A stretch of 59,972 bases of DNA from a virus. Positions 1-4,798 of this stretch are shown here, piece by piece (the stretch's first letter is position 1; every line of letters begins with the position of its first letter). The position numbers and the translations under genes were made by a program. The notes beneath the pieces were generated by a model that was not told the origin of the DNA, made no database searches, and saw only the letters and a list, made by a program, of their open reading frames with translations. The DNA lies in IMG/VR virus record IMGVR_UViG_3300025137_000039, positions 1 to 59,972 of that record. One strand, 5' to 3'.

Positions 1-2
1 AT

Positions 3-101
3 GATGTAGGAAACAATGATTACATCTATCAGGTGATTCAAGAGAGTGTGGATGAGATTACAGAAGAGAATCTAATGTCATATCAGCAGGAGTTAGTCTA
101 A
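3..101 (+). CDS. 3' end of an unknown gene, cut by the window edge
   Basis: An open frame enters from the left edge and closes with TAA, giving a 32-residue acidic tail that ends in SYQQELV. The next gene's ATG follows one base after the stop, so the two are probably co-transcribed and coupled. The fragment is too short to assign a function. Confidence 0.55.
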   Translation, partial: DVGNNDYIYQVIQESVDEITEENLMSYQQELV

Positions 102-102
102 A

Positions 103-303
103 ATGTATCTCCCAAAAGCAGATTGGAACAGGGCAACTTACAGGGAGTTGAAAGAGATTCTAAATGAGTTGCCTGAGCGTTACTTAGATCAGACAGCAAC
201 TGTATGCACAGGGGATGATAATTACAAGGGGTTTAATATAGCATGGACTGGAGAAGCACATCCAATTCTTAATACTGATCACATGTTTTTTAATTGCTAT
301 TAA
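103..303 (+). CDS. small conserved phage protein, 66 aa, unknown function
   Basis: The 66-residue product begins MYLPKADWNRATYRELKEIL and continues LPERYLDQTATV. This resembles a short domain I associate with hypothetical proteins of cyanophages and other phages, in which an 'ELKxxLxxLpxxxLdxtVtV' segment precedes a 'hPil' segment (here HPILNTDH). The start lies one base after the previous stop. There are no membrane segments or cysteine clusters. The function is unknown; the family resemblance is from memory. Confidence 0.7.
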   Translation: MYLPKADWNRATYRELKEILNELPERYLDQTATVCTGDDNYKGFNIAWTGEAHPILNTDHMFFNCY

Positions 304-321
304 TGTTAGTTACCTCTAAAG

Positions 322-344
322 TGGACCTATAGTATAAGGGTCCA
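322..344 (+). terminator. hairpin before a pyrimidine-rich tract, possible terminator
   Basis: TGGACC (322-327) pairs with GGTCCA (339-344) across an 11-nt loop. The following ~25 nt are almost all C and T but do not form a clean T run, so termination is possible but weak. It lies between the 66-aa gene and the next small-gene cassette. Confidence 0.35.
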
Positions 345-423
345 GTCTTCTCACTCTCTCTTCTCTTCTTAGAATTGTTTCAGAGAGTTTGCTTCACTGA
401 CCCATCCTAATTTTCTTCTCATC

Positions 424-747
424 ATGCGTAAAATTGAATCACAAATGATTGCTGCTATTAACTCTTCAAAGAACTGGCAATCTGCTAATACAAGTGTTCA
501 CTTCAATGAAGAATCTAACATCTCTATTGTACGTCTCCATGGCAACAAGATTGCTGAAGTAACTGATGACTCCATGACAATCTTTGATGGTGGTTGGCAG
601 ACTACTACCACCAAATCTAGACTTAATGCACTTATCAATGAGTTCTGCAATGCTGTCACTGATGGTGTATTTCAAAAGAACTATCAGTGGTTTGTAACTG
701 ACAACAATGTCACCAAAGAATTCACTAATGGTTATATCTTTGCATGA
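424..747 (+). CDS. conserved cyanophage-type hypothetical, 107 aa
   Basis: The 107-residue soluble product contains VRLHGNKIAEV, then FDGGWQTTTTKSRLNALI, then QWFV. I associate this pattern with a common hypothetical protein of T4-like cyanophages. It has no recognised catalytic motif. An opposite-strand frame of similar size exists but lacks such similarity. The gene heads a run of four genes joined by 4-nt ATGA overlaps (744, 854, 997). No clear Shine-Dalgarno sequence precedes the ATG. Confidence 0.75.
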   Translation: MRKIESQMIAAINSSKNWQSANTSVHFNEESNISIVRLHGNKIAEVTDDSMTIFDGGWQTTTTKSRLNALINEFCNAVTDGVFQKNYQWFVTDNNVTKEFTNGYIFA

Positions 748-857
748 GTACATTATTACTCTTCCTGTTTATCATCTATGTTTGCTGGAATAGCACTAAG
801 GTGAGATCTTTCATTAGTAGAAAGTTACTTAAGTTATCCAATTTCTTTTCCCCATGA
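744..857 (+). CDS. 37-aa single-span membrane peptide
   Basis: The ATG overlaps the previous stop as ATGA. The product starts MSTLLLFLFIIYVCW, one hydrophobic helix, followed by a basic tail rich in K, R and S. This is the layout of a small inner-membrane peptide with a positively charged cytoplasmic tail. The next gene overlaps its stop in the same way. Function unknown; its reality rests on the overlap chain and the membrane-protein composition. Confidence 0.5.
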   Translation: MSTLLLFLFIIYVCWNSTKVRSFISRKLLKLSNFFSP

Positions 858-1000
858 GAATCATTCTAGTCTTCTTGTTTGTTATCCTTGGTGCTAATCT
901 CCTTATTGAACTGTTAGATAGTAATCTTACAGAAACAATCAATGAAAGAAATGAAGCATTAGAAAGATTACTCAAACCCCCTTCTTCTGTGATCCAATGA
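854..1000 (+). CDS. 48-aa membrane-anchored peptide
   Basis: It starts in an ATGA overlap. The N-terminus MRIILVFLFVILGANLLIEL is a signal-anchor-like hydrophobic helix; a charged, probably helical segment (NERNEALERLL) and a proline/serine end follow. It is the second membrane peptide in a row, so the pair may act together at the inner membrane, for example in lysis timing or superinfection control. That role is speculation. Confidence 0.5.
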   Translation: MRIILVFLFVILGANLLIELLDSNLTETINERNEALERLLKPPSSVIQ

Positions 1001-1137
1001 ATACCTCACTGAAAGAGGTTACGCAATTTTCTAACACAAATCCCATGATGAATGCACTCAAATTGTTGTTTCAAAGGTTGTTTGATTGTGATGATGAGGA
1101 TGTAACTGAACCAGATGAATCTACTGGGTGGAACTAA
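997..1137 (+). CDS. 46-aa acidic small protein
   Basis: The start again overlaps the previous stop as ATGA. The product begins MNTSLKEVTQFSNTNPMMNA, has a short amphipathic segment (LKLLFQRLF) and ends in an acidic tail (CDDEDVTEPDEST). It closes the overlap chain; the repeat array starts 14 nt after its stop. Function unknown. Confidence 0.45.
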   Translation: MNTSLKEVTQFSNTNPMMNALKLLFQRLFDCDDEDVTEPDESTGWN

Positions 1138-1150
1138 CACCTAGTTGACT

Positions 1151-1199
1151 ATGTGGGGCAAATGAGTTATACTATGTGGAGCACATGTATGGGTCACAT
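1151..1199 (+). repeat. TGTG-N3-CACA repeat cluster, upstream half
   Basis: ATGTGGGGCAAAT (1151-1163) and ATGTGGAGCACAT (1174-1186) are spaced 23 bp apart, followed by a degenerate copy at 1187-1199. The consensus ATGTGGGGCACAT has 5-nt complementary arms around a GGG centre, as in a small operator. The copies lie directly before the ATG at 1204. Confidence 0.6.
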
Positions 1200-1203
1200 A
1201 GTA

Positions 1204-1386
1204 ATGCCCTTCTCCTCTAAGTTTCCTAATCTAGGTAAGACTGTGAAGACTAGAATCCCTGAATCATGTTATCACCATGTCATCCTAATACTGGATGAAT
1301 ATGAGAGGATTGCAGAGGCAAAAGGAACCATCTTTCTAGAACAAATGCAAGGAAGATTAGAGGAAAGTCTGACTAACATAGTGTGA
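1204..1386 (+). CDS. 60-aa hypothetical flanked by repeats
   Basis: The product has a helical C-terminal half (VILILDEYERIAEAKGTIFL). This looks like small cyanophage proteins with a PESxY...ILDxYExI pattern, from memory. The frame could open further upstream at GTG 1153 or ATG 1162, but those codons lie inside the TGTGGGGCACAT repeats, which recur in non-coding DNA after the stop. ATG 1204 is therefore preferred. Function unknown; possibly the protein that binds the flanking repeats, which is untested. Confidence 0.5.
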   Translation: MPFSSKFPNLGKTVKTRIPESCYHHVILILDEYERIAEAKGTIFLEQMQGRLEESLTNIV

Positions 1387-1388
1387 TC

Positions 1389-1454
1389 ATGTGGGGCACA
1401 TAGAATGCCAGTGTGGGGCACATATGTGGGGCATATAGTTTATATGGGGCACAT
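1389..1454 (+). repeat. TGTG-N3-CACA repeat cluster, downstream half
   Basis: Four near-identical 13-mers are present: ATGTGGGGCACAT at 1389-1401, GTGTGGGGCACAT at 1411-1423, ATGTGGGGCATAT at 1424-1436 and ATATGGGGCACAT at 1442-1454. They match the cluster before the 60-aa gene. The spacing (22, 13 and 18 bp between starts) is not periodic enough for a CRISPR array and resembles repeated binding sites. Confidence 0.65.
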
Positions 1455-1568
1455 GAAATAAAGGTGTAAATAAATGTACCTGGGTTTTGTTATCTAAGCG
1501 TGCAGTCTATCACACACTCTGAGAAATGTCAAGACCACACAGACACTTCCCCAACTGCACATGATCCC

Positions 1569-1597
1569 TTGACAGACACACTAAAATGCCCTATATT
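1569..1597 (+). promoter_or_regulatory. sigma70-type promoter TTGACA-17-TATATT
   Basis: A perfect -35 (1569-1574) is followed after 17 nt by TATATT (1592-1597). Transcription would start near 1604 and run toward the 30-codon frame at 1689. It resembles host-RNA-polymerase early promoters rather than the gp55-type late sites elsewhere in the window. The 1387-2072 stretch around it contains no normal-sized gene. Confidence 0.65.
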
Positions 1598-1688
1598 GTA
1601 AGGGTAGAGAAGAGATAATCATTACACTTACTAGTCCTGAGTATGACTGTAAACTGCTTAACTACACACACTGAATCTCATTTTTATT

Positions 1689-1781
1689 ATGTCAAACACA
1701 CAGATCTTTGATGCACTGGAAGCAGCAGAGAATGGCAGTGATTTGTTGATGGTACTGGAGGCAATTGAGGCACTGTACTGA
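1689..1781 (+). CDS. possible 30-aa peptide
   Basis: The ATG lies ~85 nt after the predicted transcription start. It encodes a compact acidic helix beginning MSNTQIFDALEAAENG, with a later LLMVLEAIEAL stretch. The heptad-like pattern of hydrophobics suggests a real amphipathic peptide, and I have an impression of similar short frames in other marine phages. No Shine-Dalgarno sequence is visible. It could also be a leader peptide for the hairpin at 1800. Confidence 0.4.
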   Translation: MSNTQIFDALEAAENGSDLLMVLEAIEALY

Positions 1782-1799
1782 TACTTAGTGAGAGTGCTA

Positions 1800-1833
1800 T
1801 GTGTTACACATGGGTTTTCTTATGTGTAACACA
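1800..1833 (+). repeat. perfect 12-bp inverted repeat
   Basis: TGTGTTACACAT (1800-1811) is the exact reverse complement of ATGTGTAACACA (1822-1833), separated by 10 nt. Each arm is itself a TGTG-N3-CACA near-palindrome, the same core as the repeats at 1151-1454. No T run follows, so it is more likely an operator or RNA structure than a terminator. Confidence 0.65.
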
Positions 1834-1847
1834 CAGGTCCACAGTGG

Positions 1848-1876
1848 TTGACACATAGGGGGACATGTGGTAGACT
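1848..1876 (+). promoter_or_regulatory. sigma70-type promoter TTGACA-17-TAGACT
   Basis: A consensus -35 (1848-1853) is followed after 17 nt by TAGACT (1871-1876, four of six positions matching). It begins 14 nt after the inverted repeat, so a protein bound there could control it. Transcription would start near 1883 and reach the terminator at 2009-2034 without a sizeable reading frame. Confidence 0.45.
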
Positions 1877-1882
1877 GACAGT

Positions 1883-2034
1883 GTTGTGAATATGACAGTG
1901 TTTTATGGGGGGTAAGCGTTGGGGTCTGGGGGGCGTAGCGATTAATCCCAAAAGACCCCCCCCCTGCGAAAAGACCGGTCTAGGGCAACCTACAAAAGTA
2001 TATTCCAGAGAGGTCTTTATCTGCCTCTTTTTTT
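1883..2034 (+). ncRNA. candidate small structured RNA, ~150 nt
   Basis: This stretch lies between a plausible promoter and a plausible terminator and has no convincing reading frame. It holds G runs (1907-1912, 1921-1924, 1928-1933) and a run of nine C (1956-1964). GGGGTCT (1921-1927) can pair with AGACCCC (1953-1959). AGACCGGTCT (1972-1981) is a perfect palindrome. TATGGGGGG (1904-1912) can also pair with CCCCCCATA just past the terminator (2038-2046). Such G/C blocks stand out in AT-rich DNA. No known RNA family was recognised. Confidence 0.35.
2009..2034 (+). terminator. probable intrinsic terminator
   Basis: AGAGG (2009-2013) pairs with CCTCT (2024-2028) across a 10-nt loop, and the stem runs into seven T (2028-2034). 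The stem is short, so efficiency is uncertain. It separates the regulatory stretch from the gene at 2073. Confidence 0.5.
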
Positions 2035-2072
2035 ATGCCCCCCATATATAATTTGTAAAAAGAAACCATTTT

Positions 2073-2276
2073 ATGAAAAAAATTTCTGCTGAAAATTTTT
2101 ACCACATATACTTGAAGGATAAATGTGTTTATAATTGTTTAAATGAAAAGAAGTTTACTGATATCTACAATACTATGCGTGAGATGGTGGAACTATTAGA
2201 TACACAGTATGATGTAGAAGACATCACTTTTGAGGTAGTAGAAACCCCATGTATAAGTGAAGAGAATAGTTATTGA
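2073..2276 (+). CDS. conserved cyanophage-type hypothetical, 67 aa
   Basis: The product begins MKKISAENFYHIYLKDKCVY, has NCLNEKKFTDIYNTMREMVELL and ends EENSY. I associate the NFYHxYLKDKxVYNCLNEexF pattern with a small hypothetical protein found in many T4-like cyanophages, from memory. It is soluble with no catalytic motif. A run of A and AAAGAAA precedes the ATG. Its stop codon overlaps the -35 element of the promoter for the next gene. Confidence 0.75.
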   Translation: MKKISAENFYHIYLKDKCVYNCLNEKKFTDIYNTMREMVELLDTQYDVEDITFEVVETPCISEENSY

Positions 2277-2301
2277 CAAGTTATAGATATACTGTTAAAC
2301 T
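2273..2301 (+). promoter_or_regulatory. sigma70-type promoter TTGACA-17-TAAACT
   Basis: A perfect -35 (2273-2278) overlaps the stop codon of the preceding gene. After 17 nt comes TAAACT (2296-2301, four of six consensus positions). The predicted start near 2308 leaves a short leader before the ATG at 2325. Confidence 0.5.
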
Positions 2302-2324
2302 GAAGTTGTAGTGAATTATCAATC

Positions 2325-3104
2325 ATGGCAAAAGGATTTACTGTAAAAGCAAAAACCCCAGTAAGGAATACAGAAGGACCTGAATGGGATATTGCTTCTA
2401 TTAAGGAGAGAATGAAAGGCAAGACAATTGTATTTTGCCTACCAGGACGTGGCGTATCATATACATTTTTAAAGAACTTTGTACAACTGTGCTTTGATAT
2501 GGTACAGAATGGGATGAGTATTCAAATCAGTCAAGATTACTCATCCATGGTAAACTTTGCACGTTGTAAGTGTTTAGGTGCTAATGTATTACGTGGACCA
2601 GATCAGATTCCATGGGATGGAAAGTTAGAGTATGATTATCAATTATGGATTGATAGTGATATTGTGTTTAGTACTGAGAAGTTCTGGCAACTATGTGATA
2701 TGGCACTAGATGCTGAAGGAAATGAGAAAAAGATTGTTTCTGGATGGTATAGTACAGAAGATGGAAAGACTACATCAGTAGCACATTGGTTAGATGAAGA
2801 TGACTTCAGAAACAATGGTGGTGTAATGAATCATGAGATGGTAGATGGTATTACAAAACGTAAGAAACCATTTACTGTAGATTACACAGGATTTGGATGG
2901 GTAATGATTCAGAAGGGTGTCTTTGAACATGAAGGACTGAAGTATCCATGGTTTGCACCTAAGATGCAAGTATTTGAATCTGGTGCAGTACAAGATATGT
3001 GTGGTGAAGATGTCTCATTCTGTTTAGATGCAATTGACGCAGGATTTGATATTTGGTGTGATCCACGTATTCGTGTTGGACATGAGAAGACTAGAGTAAT
3101 CTAA
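2325..3104 (+). CDS. glycosyltransferase-like protein (GT-A type fold)
   Basis: The 259-residue soluble protein has an early beta-strand segment (KTIVFCLPGRGVSY), then LWIDSDIVF with a DxD motif at D110-D112. That motif normally holds the metal and sugar nucleotide in GT-A glycosyltransferases. Later segments (DYTGFGWVMIQKGVFE, then GEDVSFCLDAIDAGFDIWCDP) match the usual GT-A end, where an acidic ED pair and a WCDP-like strand follow. Similar proteins are common in cyanophages and may modify DNA, virion or host surface; the substrate cannot be read here. It has its own promoter, and its stop overlaps the next start as TAATG. Confidence 0.75.
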   Translation: MAKGFTVKAKTPVRNTEGPEWDIASIKERMKGKTIVFCLPGRGVSYTFLKNFVQLCFDMVQNGMSIQISQDYSSMVNFARCKCLGANVLRGPDQIPWDGKLEYDYQLWIDSDIVFSTEKFWQLCDMALDAEGNEKKIVSGWYSTEDGKTTSVAHWLDEDDFRNNGGVMNHEMVDGITKRKKPFTVDYTGFGWVMIQKGVFEHEGLKYPWFAPKMQVFESGAVQDMCGEDVSFCLDAIDAGFDIWCDPRIRVGHEKTRVI

Positions 3105-3205
3105 TGGGTTCAACAATCTTTGTACTTATCTTTATTATTATACTATCACTTGGTATGATAAGTATGGGTAACAAGATGTCTATTACTAGGAGAAAAGATG
3201 ATTAA
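3104..3205 (+). CDS. 33-aa single-span membrane peptide
   Basis: It starts in a TAATG overlap with the glycosyltransferase gene. The product is one hydrophobic helix (STIFVLIFIIILSLGMIS) followed by a basic tail (NKMSITRRKDD), so it would insert with the tail in the cytoplasm. The 8-nt overlap with the next gene supports a real coding chain. Function unknown. Confidence 0.5.
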   Translation: MGSTIFVLIFIIILSLGMISMGNKMSITRRKDD

Positions 3206-3371
3206 ACAGTATCCTTATATGGTTACCTATAGACTTAGTACTACAGGTAATCAAAAACATCATAAGCGACTTACTGCAGGATGTGCTATAGATGCAGAGA
3301 AGTTATTTGAGGAATCAATGCCTTCTGCATCTATTGTATGTACATATGCATTACCACAAAATAGAGTATAG
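3198..3371 (+). CDS. 57-aa hypothetical protein
   Basis: It begins MIKQYPYMVTYRLSTTGNQK and has KRLTAGCAIDAEKLFEESMP. The pattern (two strands, a helix, then a strand) suggests a small alpha/beta domain. The start overlaps the previous gene by 8 nt with AGGAGA just upstream, a good ribosome site. Function unknown. Confidence 0.6.
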   Translation: MIKQYPYMVTYRLSTTGNQKHHKRLTAGCAIDAEKLFEESMPSASIVCTYALPQNRV

Positions 3372-3379
3372 GATTTATT

Positions 3380-3526
3380 ATGGCAAAAGTTAAAAAGAGT
3401 TTGATGGGTGGCGACTTTATTGAAGCACAACCCAAGAAAACTAGTCAGGGTGCAGGGAAACACACAAAGTATTCTGCCAGTAGTGGTAACAATGCAAAGA
3501 AAAGATACAGAGGACAAGGAAGATAA
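3380..3526 (+). CDS. 48-aa basic conserved cyanophage-type protein
   Basis: The strongly basic product begins MAKVKKSLMGGDFIEAQPKK and ends NAKKRYRGQGR. I recall very similar small proteins (MAKVKxxLMGGDF...KKRYRGQGR) as cyanophage hypotheticals. The charge suggests nucleic-acid binding, which is inference. Its last 35 nt overlap the next gene in another frame. Confidence 0.7.
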   Translation: MAKVKKSLMGGDFIEAQPKKTSQGAGKHTKYSASSGNNAKKRYRGQGR

Positions 3527-3623
3527 GATTGAAGAATCAAAGATTCTTTGTCAACACTGTAAAAGAACTGCAACAAATAACATCAGATGCTTAGGTATGT
3601 GTGTTGCAGATTCTGATTATTAG
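3492..3623 (+). CDS. 43-aa zinc-finger-like protein
   Basis: The product has four cysteines at 20, 23, 33 and 37 (CQHCKRTATNNIRCLGMC), the spacing of a small zinc knuckle. It ends VADSDY, as in a cyanophage hypothetical I recall. The frame stays open upstream to 3408, but that part is the shifted reading of the 48-aa basic gene, so ATG 3492 is preferred. A terminator follows at once, overlapping the stop codon. Confidence 0.65.
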   Translation: MQRKDTEDKEDKIEESKILCQHCKRTATNNIRCLGMCVADSDY

Positions 3624-3650
3624 GAGGGGTATTACACCTCTCCTTTTTTT
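3622..3650 (+). terminator. strong intrinsic terminator
   Basis: AGGAGGGGT (3622-3630) pairs with ACCTCTCCT (3636-3644) with one G-T wobble and a 5-nt loop, then runs into seven T. It closes the transcript that starts at the promoter near 2273. Confidence 0.85.
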
Positions 3651-3688
3651 ATGCTAGATAAAACAGCGCGAAAAACCTCTTTTTCTCT

Positions 3689-4357
3689 ATGGCTTGTTTG
3701 ATTTGTAATTTACCTAACGTAGAAGTATATGTAAGGAAAGAATATCTCACTGATCACCAAAGTGGTCATGGTGAGTATGTAAAAGGATGGTGGGTATCAT
3801 GTAAGAGTATTCCTGGTAGAGCATTTTACTTTGAAACCTATCTTCCAGAATATGCTGCAATGTATGATAAGTTACCCATAAGTGCCTTTGTAAGTGAACC
3901 AAAAAAACCAACCCCTGATATGGATCTGTATAATCTACAGTTTTGGAACTGTATGGACTATGGGGTTGTAGCAACACAGAAACAGTTTATTGGATCTATG
4001 GACTATGAGGTCTTTACAAGGGACCATGGGACTGTTAAAGGCACTTACGTCTGTACTATAGACAACTACCACCAAGACATTGATACAGTTGATTACAGCA
4101 CCTCTGAGATACCATCTGAACATAAGTCACATAATCTAATAGAATTAAATAATGGACAGTATTGTTTGTATCCTAATAACAGGACTAGAATCTTTGATAA
4201 TAGTTTAACACCAGAGAATCCAAAGATGCCTGACTTTAAAGTTTCTACTGAGTTTTATCAGGTAGAAAATGGTCATGATAGGATGGGTCTTGGTGACCAG
4301 GATTCATATTTTTGGAAGACTGCACAGGACAAAAATAAATCAATAAAAGAAAATTAA
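3689..4357 (+). CDS. conserved hypothetical upstream of gp25, 222 aa
   Basis: The protein begins MACLICNLPNVEVYVRKEYL and has aromatic-rich segments (GWWVSCKSIPGRAFYFETYL, later QFWNCMDYGVVATQKQFIG). Its second half is hydrophilic. I associate this protein with the gene directly before the gp25-gp6 baseplate block in marine T4-like phages, so a virion or assembly role is possible. No catalytic motif was recognised. The CxxC at residues 3-6 is its only paired cysteine motif. A late promoter separates it from gp25. Confidence 0.6.
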   Translation: MACLICNLPNVEVYVRKEYLTDHQSGHGEYVKGWWVSCKSIPGRAFYFETYLPEYAAMYDKLPISAFVSEPKKPTPDMDLYNLQFWNCMDYGVVATQKQFIGSMDYEVFTRDHGTVKGTYVCTIDNYHQDIDTVDYSTSEIPSEHKSHNLIELNNGQYCLYPNNRTRIFDNSLTPENPKMPDFKVSTEFYQVENGHDRMGLGDQDSYFWKTAQDKNKSIKEN

Positions 4358-4366
4358 GATTAGGAC

Positions 4367-4374
4367 TATAAATA
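4367..4374 (+). promoter_or_regulatory. T4-type late promoter TATAAATA
   Basis: This is an exact match to the T4 late promoter core, 22 nt before the gp25 ATG. T4 late promoters have only this -10-like element, read by RNA polymerase carrying gp55. It should drive the baseplate block. Confidence 0.8.
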
Positions 4375-4396
4375 AGGACATATCCTGCGTTTAATC

Positions 4397-4798
4397 ATGC
4401 CCACTCAGAGGATAAGTAAACCATTTAAAGATGTAAGTGCTACTTTTCAAATCAATCCTTTGAATAGTGATTTGATTGGATTAAAGAATGCTAATGCAAT
4501 CTCAAGATCCATTCGTAATTTAATATTAACAATAAGAGGGGAAAAACCATTTGATTTATCACTTGGTTCTAATGTGAATAATTTGTTATTTGAAAATCTA
4601 GATTTTATTACAGCATCTAGTATTAAATCTGAAATTGAAAATACCATCAAAAATTATGAACCAAGAGTCAAATTAAATGATGTATTTGTTAAAGCAAATA
4701 CAGACAGAAATGCATTTGATGTTCAGATTACATATGACATCATTGGTATTGAAGCAGACGCACAAGATCTATCATTCTCTTTAGAGCTCACTAGGTAA
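4397..4798 (+). CDS. 25: baseplate wedge protein gp25
   Basis: At 133 residues it is close to T4 gp25 (132 aa), which has a lysozyme-like fold and joins wedge to sheath in contractile tails. The C-terminal half has the conserved motif around NYEPRV (N86-R90), as in gp25-family sheath-initiating proteins. The start follows a late promoter. gp6 begins directly after its stop with no gap, as expected for stoichiometric wedge partners. Confidence 0.9.
   Translation: MPTQRISKPFKDVSATFQINPLNSDLIGLKNANAISRSIRNLILTIRGEKPFDLSLGSNVNNLLFENLDFITASSIKSEIENTIKNYEPRVKLNDVFVKANTDRNAFDVQITYDIIGIEADAQDLSFSLELTR

Noticed and set aside
1151-1454. Repeat array considered as a CRISPR
   Set aside because: Repeats are 13 bp with 0-11 bp between neighbours and a gene in the middle; CRISPR units are longer with regular spacers.
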